DNA from: Thauera phenolivorans
Lineage (GTDB): Bacteria > Pseudomonadota > Gammaproteobacteria > Burkholderiales > Rhodocyclaceae
DNA length: 34,695 bases
Direction: 5' to 3'
NCBI RefSeq assembly: GCF_001696715.1
Contig: NZ_MBFM01000004.1
Location: forward strand, 318,341-353,035
In this document: one piece after another, positions 19,155-27,250 of the stretch
Layout: every line of letters starts with the position of its first letter
Numbering within the stretch: the first letter of the stretch is position 1
Program-made: the position numbers and the translations under genes
The notes under the pieces: model-generated
What the model saw: the letters and a program-made list of their open reading frames with translations, nothing else
The model's database searches: none
Told to the model about the DNA's origin: nothing

Positions 19155-20258
19155 TTAGAAGGTGTGACGCAGGCCAACCGCGACCAGGTGCGACTTCTCG
19201 CCGCTTTCTTCCACGCCGACACCGCCGACCGACTTGAAGCCCGGGTCGACCAGGCTGATGGCCAGGCCGTCGTCGTTGTCGGTACCCATGTAGCCGGCGT
19301 AAGCGGTGGTGCGCTTCGACAGGGCGTGGGTGTAGGCGACGGTGTAGGCCTTGGTCTTGCCATCGAAGCCCGGCGCGTCGATATCAGCCTCGCCGTAGGC
19401 AACGTGGACGTTGCCAGCCGCGCCGACCGGAACGATCACGCCCAGCTGATAGATGTCGACATCGGCGCCATCGATGAAGAGGGCGTTCTGGGTCTGCTGG
19501 TAGGAACCGGCCAGGGTCAGGACGCCGAAGTCGTAGCTGGCGCCAAGCAGCCATTCCTGCTGATCGTCGGAACCGGCGGTGCTGACGGCATCGCTCAGGA
19601 GGTGGTAGACCGCACCGACCTTCAGCGGGCCGTTCGAGTAGTCGAGGCCCAGACCGAAGGCGTCGTCGTCGTCGGCACTGAACACTTCCTGCCCGGTAGC
19701 CGGGTTGAACGCGTTGGTTTCAGCGTTGGCGGCGTAGATGGCGCGCGCGGTCAGGCCCGAGAACGAGCCGGTGTAGCTGACCGAGTTGTCCCAGCGAGCA
19801 GCGCTGTTCGGGGTGATGCTGGCGCCGGTCTGGTTCGACAGCAGCGACTGCGGGCTGATGTTGGCACCGAGGACGGCGTCGTAGTTGGCGAAGTAGCCCG
19901 GCGCGTACTGACGGCCGAGACCGACGGTACCCCAGGCGCCGCTCACGCCAACCCAGGCTTGGCGGGAGAACACCGAGTCGCCACGGCGGGTCGAGGGCGA
20001 AGAGCCACCGTCGCCGATGTCGAAGCCCTGCTCGAGCTGGAACACCGCCTTCAGGCCGTTGCCCAGGTCTTCCGAGCCCTTGAAGCCGATGCGGCTGCCC
20101 GACAGGACGCCGCTCAGGACGCCCTGGAACTCGCCTTCACCGTGCTCGCCGTAGGCAATGCCAGCGTCAGCCACGCCGTAGACGGTGACGTTCGATTGCG
20201 CGAAAACCGGAGCCGAAACGAGGCCGGCAACAGCCAGCGCGATCAGTTTCTTTTGCAT
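19155..20258 (-). CDS. Outer-membrane porin, Gram-negative OmpC-like (Porin_4 type)
   Basis: General diffusion porin of the outer membrane, expected to form 16-strand beta-barrel trimers. The 367 residues begin with a signal peptide (MQKKLIALAVAGLVSAPVFA, cleaved before QSN) and NVTVYGVADAGIAYG, the usual first strand. The glycine-rich GSRIGFKGSEDLGNGLKAVF and FSRQAWVGVSG stretches follow. The protein ends in LRHTF, whose C-terminal Phe is the BAM recognition residue. A GAGGAG ribosome site precedes the ATG. Codon use here is more uniform (less extreme GC) than in the neighbours, as expected for a highly expressed gene. Solute preference is unknown. Confidence 0.96.
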   Translation of the reverse strand: MQKKLIALAVAGLVSAPVFAQSNVTVYGVADAGIAYGEHGEGEFQGVLSGVLSGSRIGFKGSEDLGNGLKAVFQLEQGFDIGDGGSSPSTRRGDSVFSRQAWVGVSGAWGTVGLGRQYAPGYFANYDAVLGANISPQSLLSNQTGASITPNSAARWDNSVSYTGSFSGLTARAIYAANAETNAFNPATGQEVFSADDDDAFGLGLDYSNGPLKVGAVYHLLSDAVSTAGSDDQQEWLLGASYDFGVLTLAGSYQQTQNALFIDGADVDIYQLGVIVPVGAAGNVHVAYGEADIDAPGFDGKTKAYTVAYTHALSKRTTAYAGYMGTDNDDGLAISLVDPGFKSVGGVGVEESGEKSHLVAVGLRHTF

Positions 20259-20522
20259 TTGTTTCTCCTCAAATATGAAGTTGAGACCGCAGTTGAATCC
20301 TTGGCCCTACTCACCTCTCTGGCGAGAAGTTGGGATGATTGTGCAAAGCCGGGCGGGGGGCACGCAAGCCTTGCGTCCGAATTCGGCCACATTCGGGCCG
20401 ATCTTGTTGCATTGGTGCAACAGGGCGGGCTTGCAGGCGCCGCAGGACATGCGAATTCGATGGCGACGGGCGCCGGCACGGTCCTCGATCGGGTTCGCTG
20501 CGGCGCCGCGGCGCATGGCCCC
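20259..20522. promoter_or_regulatory. Upstream region of the porin gene with an 18-base palindrome
   Basis: This 264-base spacer lies upstream of the porin gene. It contains the dyad TGTTGCA-TTGG-TGCAACA (20405-20422), perfect over 7 bp and about 150 bases before the porin ATG. It is a plausible regulator site or the end hairpin of a transcript. I could not place a convincing -35/-10 pair for the porin. Confidence 0.45.
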
Positions 20523-21050
20523 TCAGTCCTTATGCTCGCCCGCGAGGCTGATATCGACCATCAGCTCGTTGGCGAGCGCCTCGAGCTCGGCCTGCAGGAC
20601 CGCGGGCTCCACCGCGGGCGGCAGCTGTACCTCGACCCGCGCGCGGAACAGCGGCTCGCCGCTGAAGGAGGCGTTCTCGCAGGCAGTCTCGAGACGGCTG
20701 ATGCTGGCGCCGTGCCGCGCGAGCACGGCGGAGATCTCGCGCACGATGCCGGGGCGGTCGTGGCCGAGCAGTTGCAGCGAGATCGCGCGCGAGGCGGCAG
20801 TCTCGGCGGCGGCGCCGCGCTCGATCGTGAGCCGGAAGCCTTCGGCCTCCAGCGCGCGCAGCGAAGCCTCGAGCTTGCCCGCCTCGGCCGCCTCGATCTC
20901 GAGGCGCACGATGCCGGCGAACTTGCCGGCGAGCTGCGCCATGCTGCTCTCGAGCCAGTTCGCGCCACAGGCGGCGGCACGTGCCGCGAGCGCATTGACC
21001 AGGCCGGGGCGGTCGGCGCCGATCAGGGTGATGACGAGGGATGCTTTCAT
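20523..21050 (-). CDS. Double ACT-domain protein, glycine cleavage repressor (GcvR)-like
   Basis: 175 residues forming two tandem ACT folds: about 3-75 (LVITLIGADRPGLVNALAA) and about 92-170 (AISLQLLGHDRPGIVREISA). This is the GcvR/ACT-regulator layout, in which small-molecule binding tunes a partner protein; there is no DNA-binding or catalytic domain. The strict GcvR role (partner of GcvA) is a guess because no gcv gene is in the window. An AGAGGAG ribosome site is present. The gene starts 48 bases after the TRIC-family gene ends and is probably co-transcribed with it. Confidence 0.85.
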   Translation of the reverse strand: MKASLVITLIGADRPGLVNALAARAAACGANWLESSMAQLAGKFAGIVRLEIEAAEAGKLEASLRALEAEGFRLTIERGAAAETAASRAISLQLLGHDRPGIVREISAVLARHGASISRLETACENASFSGEPLFRARVEVQLPPAVEPAVLQAELEALANELMVDISLAGEHKD

Positions 21051-21098
21051 GGGCGCTGCTCCTCTGGTGTGTGGCGGGTGGACGGGGTCCGAGGCCGC

Positions 21099-21731
21099 TC
21101 AGTTCGGCGCCGACGGCCACGAGGGCAGGCGCCAGTCGAGCGCCACGGCGAGCAGGCGCGAGCCGGTCGCCACGCCGATGCCGACGAGGCTCGCGAGCTG
21201 GGCCGGCAGCCCGAGCGCGGCCAGGCCCAGGAACACGCTGCAGCCGCCGAGCGCGCACAAGGTGTAGGGCCTGTGATCGTGATAGACCTTGGGAATCTCG
21301 TTGCACAGCACGTCGCGCGACACGCCGCCGACGACCGCGGTGATCGCCCCCATCAGGATCGACACCAGCGGCGACATGCCGGCCCGCACGGCGAGCGTCG
21401 TGCCCGAGATCGCGAACAGACCGAGGCCGCAGGCGTCGGCGAACTCCATCAGCCAGCCACCCAGCTTGTGCTGCAGCGTGCGCAGCCAGAGCGGCGCGGT
21501 GAACACCATGCCGAGCACGAGCCAGAGGTAGAGCTGCTGCTCGACCCAGAACAGCGGCCGGCGGTCGAGCAGGATGTCGCGCACGGTGCCGCCGCCGAAG
21601 GCGCTGACGAAGGCGACCGAGAACACGCCGACGATGTCCATGCGCTTGCGCGTGGCCTCGGCCAGGCCCGACATCGCGAAAGCGAGCGTGCCACCGACTT
21701 CGATGGCGATGAGGAGGGCGGAAAATCTCAT
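21099..21731 (-). CDS. TRIC-family (UPF0126, YicG-like) membrane protein
   Basis: 210-residue membrane protein with about seven hydrophobic helices in two similar halves. Each half has the family's glycine-rich pattern: SAFGGGTVRDILLDRRPLFW (first) and AVVGGVSRDVLCNEIPKVY (second). Related proteins are trimeric cation channels; for YicG-like bacterial members the function is not firmly known. The ATG at 21731 was chosen because the fold starts there. The upstream open frame crosses the terminator of the M20 gene. The ribosome site is weak. Confidence 0.9.
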   Translation of the reverse strand: MRFSALLIAIEVGGTLAFAMSGLAEATRKRMDIVGVFSVAFVSAFGGGTVRDILLDRRPLFWVEQQLYLWLVLGMVFTAPLWLRTLQHKLGGWLMEFADACGLGLFAISGTTLAVRAGMSPLVSILMGAITAVVGGVSRDVLCNEIPKVYHDHRPYTLCALGGCSVFLGLAALGLPAQLASLVGIGVATGSRLLAVALDWRLPSWPSAPN

Positions 21732-21787
21732 GTGCGATGGCCCGGCACGGCCGGAAAAGGAGGAAGGACGGGGCGCTGCGGGCGGCC

Positions 21788-21826
21788 AAAAACGGCGCAA
21801 GGGGGCAACCCGTGCCCCCTTGCGCC
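21788..21826 (-). terminator. Rho-independent terminator of the MFS-M20 operon
   Basis: A perfect 14-bp stem (GGCGCAAGGGGGCA / TGCCCCCTTGCGCC) with a 5-base loop, followed on the minus strand by GTTTTT. It lies 27 bases after the M20 stop and cleanly separates this operon from the TRIC-family gene. Confidence 0.85.
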
Positions 21827-21853
21827 AATCATCGAAGCCCCTGCGGGCTTGTT

Positions 21854-23011
21854 CTACTTCAGATAGTGCTCGGTCACCGCCACCCAGTAGGCGGCGCCGA
21901 TCGGCAGGTTGCGGTCGTCGAAATCGTACATCGGGTGGTGCACCATCGGCGTGTCGCCGTTGCCGATGAAGCAGTAGGTGCCCGGCTTGTGCTGCGCATA
22001 ATAGGCGAAATCCTCGCTGCCCATGAAGGTGGGCCCGGGCATCACGACCTGGTCCTCGCCGACCAGCGCGCCGGCGAGTTGGGCGCATTCCGCGGTCTGA
22101 GCGGGGTCGTTGACCAGCACCGCGCCGGGCGCGCCCTCGCGGATCTCGTGGCTCACGGCAAACGACGCGGCCTGCGCGGCGGTGATCGAGCGCACCTTGC
22201 CGAGCACCAGCTTGCGGGTTTCGGGCGAGCTGGTGCGGATGCTCAGGCGCAGGATCGCGGTCTGCGGGATGACGTTGCCCGCGTCGCCGGCGAGGAAGGC
22301 GCCCACCGACACCACCGCGGCGTCCTTCGCCGCCACGTTGCGCGAGACGATGGTCTGCAGCGCCATCACCAGCGAGGCGCCGGCCACCACCGGGTCGATG
22401 CTCTTCTCCGGCATCGAGCCGTGGCTGCCCTTGCCGCCGAGCTCGATCTCCCAGTTGTCGACCGCCGCCATCACCGGGCCGGCGGTGAAGTAGAGCTTGC
22501 CGCGCTCGAGCGAGGGCATGTTGTGCATGCCGAACACCCGCTCCATCGGGAAGCGTTCGAACAGCCCGTCGGCGATCATCGCCGGGGCGCCGCCCATGAC
22601 CTCCTCGGCCGGCTGGAAGATCAGATGCACGGTGCCGTTGAAGTTGCGGGTGCGCGCCAGGTACTCGGCCGCGCCCAGCAGCATCGCGCTGTGGCCGTCG
22701 TGGCCGCAGGTGTGGGACTTGCCCGGGACGGTGCTCTTGTGGTCGCTGTCGACCATCTCCTGCACCGCGAGCGCGTCGGTGTCGGCACGCAGGCCGATCG
22801 CCTTGTCGCCGTCGCCGGCGCGCAAGCTGGCGACGACGCCGGTCTTGCCGATGCCTTCGGTGACTTCGTAGCCCCAGCCACGCAGAAGGTCGGCGATGTA
22901 GCGGGCGGTCTCGTGCTCTTCGAAGGCGAGCTCCGGATGACGATGCATGTGATGGCGCCAGACCTTCATATCTCCTTGGGTGACGCTCAGGGCTTCGATC
23001 AGTGGGTTCAT
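21854..23011 (-). CDS. M20-family amidohydrolase (cytoplasmic, hippurate hydrolase type)
   Basis: Metal-dependent hydrolase of N-acyl amino acids or related amides: 385 residues without signal peptide. The M20D pattern is complete: HRHPELAFEEHET (about 22-34), ALRAD-type GLRADTDALAVQE (about 73-85), the metal-ligand SHTCGHDGHSAMLL (about 98-111), FQPAEEVMGGA (general base Glu), GKGSHGSMPEKSIDP, and FMGSEDFAYY near the end. The dimerisation lid domain lies at about 180-290. It begins 30 bases after the MFS gene and so is probably co-transcribed with it. The exact substrate is not determinable; hippurate, acetyl-amino acids or auxin conjugates are family options. Confidence 0.93.
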   Translation of the reverse strand: MNPLIEALSVTQGDMKVWRHHMHRHPELAFEEHETARYIADLLRGWGYEVTEGIGKTGVVASLRAGDGDKAIGLRADTDALAVQEMVDSDHKSTVPGKSHTCGHDGHSAMLLGAAEYLARTRNFNGTVHLIFQPAEEVMGGAPAMIADGLFERFPMERVFGMHNMPSLERGKLYFTAGPVMAAVDNWEIELGGKGSHGSMPEKSIDPVVAGASLVMALQTIVSRNVAAKDAAVVSVGAFLAGDAGNVIPQTAILRLSIRTSSPETRKLVLGKVRSITAAQAASFAVSHEIREGAPGAVLVNDPAQTAECAQLAGALVGEDQVVMPGPTFMGSEDFAYYAQHKPGTYCFIGNGDTPMVHHPMYDFDDRNLPIGAAYWVAVTEHYLK

Positions 23012-23041
23012 GGGTGAGTCCTCTTCAAAGACGGGAATCGG

Positions 23042-24577
23042 TCAGGCGCGGCGGGGCTGGGCCGCGACCTGCGGCTGGGCCGGCACGGGCGTCGTGCCGG
23101 GGGCGGCTTCCTGGTCCTTGCGGCCGGTCACCTTGGGGACGGTGAGCATGATCGACAGGATCGCCACGGCAACCATGAAGACGTTGAACATGAGGGCGAT
23201 CACCGCGGCCTCGCGGACGGCGAGGTTGTCCTGGCGGCCCTGGAAGGTGATCACGCCTTCGAGCCAGGCGACGCTGTCCGGGCTGGCGCTGAGCGCGGTG
23301 AAGATCGCCGCGGAGATCGCCACGCCGAAGGCGGCGCCGAGGGACGAGGCCATCTTGTAGATGCCGGCGCCGGAGCCCACCTGCGCGGCGGGCAGACTGG
23401 AGAGTGCGGCATCGGTGGAGGGCGTGGCGTAGAAGGCCAGGCCGACACCGAACAGGGCATAGCCGATGACGGCGAGGATCTTGTAGTCGGTGAGCAGCAG
23501 GTTGGCCGGCGACAGCAGCAGGATGGCGAGCCCGGTGATGAGGCAGCCCCAGATCATCGGCTTGCGGGCCCCGAAACGCTGCAGCAGCTTCTCGCCGACG
23601 CGGATGAAGGCGATGATCGTGATCGCATAGCCGAGGGTGAGGATGCCGGCCTGCTGGGCGCTCATGTCGCCGCCGAACTGGACGAGCTGCAGCGAGACGA
23701 GCAGGGTGCCGGCGACGCCGTTGAGCAGGAAGTTCGAGATCGTGGCGCCGGTGTAGGTCGGATTGTTGAACAGCTTGAAGTCGACGAAGCCCTGGGCTGT
23801 GGTGCACTCGATGCGGAAGAAGAGCGCGCCGAAGATCACGGTGACGGCGATCAGGCCGAGCATCGCCGGGCTGGTCCAGCCGAACTTGTTGCCCTGGGTG
23901 ACGACGATCTGCAGCGCGATCATCGCGATCATGAAGGTCGCCACGCCGGCGAAGTCGAACTTGTAGCTGCCCTTGACCTCCGCCTTGCTCTCGGGCGTGC
24001 CCCTGATCATCAGCAGGCCGATGATCGAGACGACGATCGAGGCGACGAAGATGTAGCGCCAGCCGAAGTTGGCCGTCACCAGGCCGCCGAACAGCGAGCA
24101 CACGCCCGAACCGCCCCAGGAGCCGATCGACCACAGGCTCACCGCGCGCTGGCGCGCCGGGCCGTCCCAGTAGGTCTTCACGAGCGCCAGGCTGGCAGGC
24201 ATGATGCACGCCGCCGACAGGCCCTGCAGCGCGCGGCCGACCATCAGGAAGGCGCTCGCCAGCTCGCCCGTGGGGGCGATCGCGATCAGCAGCGAACCGG
24301 CGATGTTCAGGTAGAAGCCCAGCGTGACGACCTTGACCCGGCCGAAGCGGTCGGCGAGCCCGCCCATGACGACGATGAAGATGCCCGAGAACAGGGCGGT
24401 GATCGCCACCGCGATGTTCATCATGCTCGCGTCCAGACCGAGCTCGCGCTGCATGTCGGGCGCGATGTTGAGCGTGGTCTGGGCGAACATCCAGAAGGCG
24501 ATGACGCCCAGGATGATGCCGTACAGCAGTTTGTCAGTCCCCTGATAGCCGGGAGCCTGACCCGCGTTCGTGTTCAT
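23042..24577 (-). CDS. MFS transporter, DHA2-like, 14 transmembrane helices
   Basis: Inner-membrane secondary transporter of 511 residues with about 14 helices. The MFS loop 2-3 motif appears as GGLADRFGRVKVV (about 73-85), and a DHA2-type motif C region is present near SWGGSGVCSLFGGLV. DHA2 members usually export drugs or metabolites, but some import organic acids. Here, co-transcription with an M20 hydrolase suggests a substrate- or product-moving role. The ATG at 24577 was chosen for GAGGAG just upstream and the fit of the first helix. The frame is open for another ~330 codons upstream, but only through the divergent promoter and as a shadow of the LysR gene. Confidence 0.92.
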   Translation of the reverse strand: MNTNAGQAPGYQGTDKLLYGIILGVIAFWMFAQTTLNIAPDMQRELGLDASMMNIAVAITALFSGIFIVVMGGLADRFGRVKVVTLGFYLNIAGSLLIAIAPTGELASAFLMVGRALQGLSAACIMPASLALVKTYWDGPARQRAVSLWSIGSWGGSGVCSLFGGLVTANFGWRYIFVASIVVSIIGLLMIRGTPESKAEVKGSYKFDFAGVATFMIAMIALQIVVTQGNKFGWTSPAMLGLIAVTVIFGALFFRIECTTAQGFVDFKLFNNPTYTGATISNFLLNGVAGTLLVSLQLVQFGGDMSAQQAGILTLGYAITIIAFIRVGEKLLQRFGARKPMIWGCLITGLAILLLSPANLLLTDYKILAVIGYALFGVGLAFYATPSTDAALSSLPAAQVGSGAGIYKMASSLGAAFGVAISAAIFTALSASPDSVAWLEGVITFQGRQDNLAVREAAVIALMFNVFMVAVAILSIMLTVPKVTGRKDQEAAPGTTPVPAQPQVAAQPRRA

Positions 24578-24799
24578 GCCGATCTCCTCGAAGGTGTGGG
24601 TGGAATCACTGGTACGGGGCGGATTTTTCTCCTCCCGGGTAAACCCGAAAAGGCATCGCGTAGGCGCGGGTGACAACTTTTTCGAATCACCCCCGCCCCC
24701 CCTTGCGCGCCCCGTTCCAGGCCGGGCTCGCCCCGGATTGCGCCGCGGCGCGGTGCGCAGTACCTTGGGCAGCGGACGATTCACACCCCGGCGGCCGCG
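24578..24799. promoter_or_regulatory. Divergent MFS / LysR control region
   Basis: 222 bases. A nested dyad is centred near 24641: CGGGT-AA-ACCCG (24636-24647), set inside TTTTT...GAAAA flanks (about 24624-24651). A LysR protein encoded next door would be expected to bind such a site and control both directions. Binding is inferred from position only. Confidence 0.5.
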
Positions 24800-25687
24800 A
24801 TGAAAGATCACCAGCTTCGGGCGCTCCTGCGCGTGGCGGAGTGCGGCTCGATCCGCGCCGCGGCGCGCGTCATGAACCTGAGCCAGTCCGCGCTGACGCG
24901 CGCGCTGCGCGAGCTCGAGGCAGACGTCGGCGCCCAGTTGCTCGCGCGCAGCTACCGCGGCATCGAGTTCACCCCCGCCGGCACCGCCCTCCTCAAGCAC
25001 GCCCGGCTGGCACTGTCGATCCTCGACAAGGCGGTGGAGGAAGTGCGACTGCTGCGTGGCGGGGTCGATTCCCACGTAGCGATCGCAGTGACGCCGATGG
25101 CGGGCGCCCTGGTGCTGCCGCGCGTGCTGCGCGAATACGCCTGCCTGCGCCCGGACACCGAGGTGCGCCTCACCGAGGGTCTGCTCACCCAGGTGCTGCC
25201 CGATCTCATCGAGGGACGGCTCGACTTCGCGATCGCGATCGTGAACCCCGCCGACCTGCCCTACGAGATCAGCTTCGAGCCGGTCTGCGACGCCGAGATC
25301 ACGATCGCCGGACGCCTCGGGCACCCGCTCGGCGCGCACACCACCTGGTCCGCGCTGGCCGATGCCGCCTGGGTGCTGAACCTGAGTCCGGGCAGCCTCG
25401 CCCACACCTTCGAGACCTGGTGCCGGAATCAGGATCTGCCGCGGCCAAGGCACGTCGTCCACTGCTCGTCGACGATGCTGATGCTCGAGTTGATGCAGCG
25501 CACCGACCACATCGGCGTCGGCCCCGCGCGCCTGTTCACCGATGCGCTGGTGGGCCACGGCATCCAGCGCATCGAGGTCCAGCCCTTCCCGCCGGCGATG
25601 CCGCTCGGCCTGCTACGGGTCAGGGGCATCCCCCTGTCAACCTCGGCCAAGCCGATGGCGGCGCTGTTCATGCGCTATCTGGCTTGA
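24800..25687 (+). CDS. LysR-family transcriptional regulator
   Basis: 295 residues. An N-terminal winged helix-turn-helix (about 3-62: LRALLRVAECGSIRAAARVM, NLSQSALTRALRELE) is followed by a two-lobed periplasmic-binding-protein-like effector domain (about 90-292). The gene is transcribed away from the MFS-M20 operon, the classic arrangement for a LysR regulator activating its divergent neighbours in response to a pathway molecule. It is followed by the exported M20 gene on the same strand. The effector is unknown. Confidence 0.94.
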   Translation: MKDHQLRALLRVAECGSIRAAARVMNLSQSALTRALRELEADVGAQLLARSYRGIEFTPAGTALLKHARLALSILDKAVEEVRLLRGGVDSHVAIAVTPMAGALVLPRVLREYACLRPDTEVRLTEGLLTQVLPDLIEGRLDFAIAIVNPADLPYEISFEPVCDAEITIAGRLGHPLGAHTTWSALADAAWVLNLSPGSLAHTFETWCRNQDLPRPRHVVHCSSTMLMLELMQRTDHIGVGPARLFTDALVGHGIQRIEVQPFPPAMPLGLLRVRGIPLSTSAKPMAALFMRYLA

Positions 25688-25808
25688 TCGACCCGAGGAT
25701 CGCCGGCGCTGGCGGCAGTCCGCTGCGTAGATCGGATACATCAGTTTCTCTTCTGCCGCGATAAACTTCCCTGGTTACCACACACTCGATTGACCGGGAG
25801 GTCGCCCC

Positions 25809-27152
25809 ATGCCCCTGACTTCAGGAACGACGTTCACCCTTCGCGCCGGATTGCTCGCCGCGATGCTCTGCCAGGCGGGTCTGGCCTCGGCCCAGACGAT
25901 CGACGAAGCAAGCCTGCGGCAGCTGGACACGCGGCTCGAAGCCATCCAGCCGAAGATGGTCGCGTGGCGCCGCGACATTCATCGGCATCCCGAACTGTCC
26001 GGGCAGGAGGTTCGCACCGCGGCGCTCGTTGCCGACCACCTCAGAGCGCTCGGGCTCGAGGTGCGAACCGGCGTCGGCGGACACGGCGTCGTCGGCCTGC
26101 TCAAGGGCGGGCGGCCGGGCAAGGTGGTGGCACTGCGCGCCGACATGGATGCGCTGCCGGTCGCCGAAATCACCGGCCTCCCGTTCGCGTCCGGGGTGAC
26201 GCAGATGCACATGGGAAGCGAATCGCCCGTCATGCATGCCTGCGGCCACGACGGCCACACCGCGATGCTGATGGGCGTGGCGGAAGTGCTCGCGGGAATG
26301 CGCGAGCAGATCCCGGGCACCGTCAAGTTCATCTTCCAGCCCTCGGAAGAAGGCACTTCCGTGCCGCCCGAGCCGGGCACGAGCTGGGGAGCGAAGGCGA
26401 TGGTCGAGGACGGCGCCCTCGACAACCCGAAGCCCGACGTCGCATTCGCCCTGCACATCATTCCGAACATGCCCTCGGGCATGATCGGCTATCGCAGCGG
26501 GCCGCTTTTCGCCAGCGGCGACACGGTTCGCATCCGGATCAGCGGCAAGCAGACCCATGGCGGCTTTCCCTGGAACGGTGTCGACCCGATCGTCGTGTCG
26601 GCCCAGGTGATCACCGGACTGCAGACGATCGTCAGCCGCCAGCTCAATATCAGCAAGGAGCCCGCCGTGCTGTCGATCGGCCAGATCAATGGGGGCAACC
26701 GCGAGAACATCGTGCCCGAGTCGGTCGAGATGGTCGGCACCTTGCGCGCCTTCGACGAGGCGATGCGGAACGACGCCAAGGAGCGCATCACTCGAACGGC
26801 GGAGTCGATCGCGGCGGCAAGCGGCGCCAGCGCCGAAGTCAGCTTCGGCCCCTCGACCTATCCTGTGACGGCCAACCCCGAAGCGCTCACCGAGATGCTG
26901 GCACCGGTTCTGAAGAAGGTCAGCGGCGGCAAGGCGATGCAGACCTCGCGATTCATGGCGTCGGAGGATTTTTCGGAGTTCCAGAAGGTCGTGCCGGGGA
27001 TGTACGTGATCCTGGGCGCCGCTCCCGAGGGGAAGACGCCGGCGACTGCGGCCCCCAACCACAGCCCGGCCTTCGATTTTGACGAAGGCGCGATGCCCAC
27101 CGGCGCGAAGGCGCTCGCGGCAATGACCCTCGAGTACCTGGCAACACCGTAA
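25809..27152 (+). CDS. M20-family amidohydrolase, exported
   Basis: Second M20D-type amidohydrolase, 447 residues, with a signal peptide (hydrophobic core about 12-26, cleavage after ASA near residue 28, then QTIDEAS). Metal-site and catalytic motifs are intact: DIHRHPELSGQEVRT, LRADMDALPVAE, MHACGHDGHTAMLM, FIFQPSEEGT, GKQTHGGFPWNGVDP and FMASEDFSEFQ. The exported location contrasts with the leaderless paralogue at 21854-23011. The pair plus the MFS transporter may process an amide on both sides of the inner membrane. A GGGAGG ribosome site lies 7-12 bases before the ATG. Confidence 0.93.
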   Translation: MPLTSGTTFTLRAGLLAAMLCQAGLASAQTIDEASLRQLDTRLEAIQPKMVAWRRDIHRHPELSGQEVRTAALVADHLRALGLEVRTGVGGHGVVGLLKGGRPGKVVALRADMDALPVAEITGLPFASGVTQMHMGSESPVMHACGHDGHTAMLMGVAEVLAGMREQIPGTVKFIFQPSEEGTSVPPEPGTSWGAKAMVEDGALDNPKPDVAFALHIIPNMPSGMIGYRSGPLFASGDTVRIRISGKQTHGGFPWNGVDPIVVSAQVITGLQTIVSRQLNISKEPAVLSIGQINGGNRENIVPESVEMVGTLRAFDEAMRNDAKERITRTAESIAAASGASAEVSFGPSTYPVTANPEALTEMLAPVLKKVSGGKAMQTSRFMASEDFSEFQKVVPGMYVILGAAPEGKTPATAAPNHSPAFDFDEGAMPTGAKALAAMTLEYLATP

Positions 27153-27195
27153 CCGGCGGTGCGACAACGGGGCGGCGGGGAACTCGCCGTCCCGC

Positions 27196-27222
27196 TTAGC
27201 ACTCTCAATGCGCGAGTGCTAA
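27196..27222 (+). promoter_or_regulatory. CIRCE operator (HrcA-binding) overlapping the rpoH promoter
   Basis: A perfect consensus CIRCE: TTAGCACTC-N9-GAGTGCTAA, both 9-base arms exact. It starts 55 bases before the rpoH ATG. Promoter-like hexamers are embedded in it: TTAGCA at 27196-27201 and TAAGAT at 27220-27225, spaced 18 bases. HrcA bound here would block initiation directly. CIRCE as the HrcA operator is established knowledge; promoter placement is inferred. Confidence 0.95.
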
Positions 27223-27250
27223 GATTGCCTGCAAGGAGGTAGCCCAGAAC

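Noticed and set aside
20405-20422. NtrC binding site
   Set aside because: The half-site resembles TTGGTGCA, but spacing and the other arm do not match the NtrC consensus, and no sigma-54 promoter was found between it and the porin.
18753-21866. 1037-codon open frame on the plus strand opposite the porin, ACT and TRIC genes
   Set aside because: A shadow of three well-supported minus-strand genes. Composition and lack of motifs argue against coding.
23042-25558. MFS gene extended to an 838-residue protein
   Set aside because: The extra N-terminus crosses the divergent promoter and runs antisense to the LysR gene. A good ribosome site and first helix place the start at 24577.
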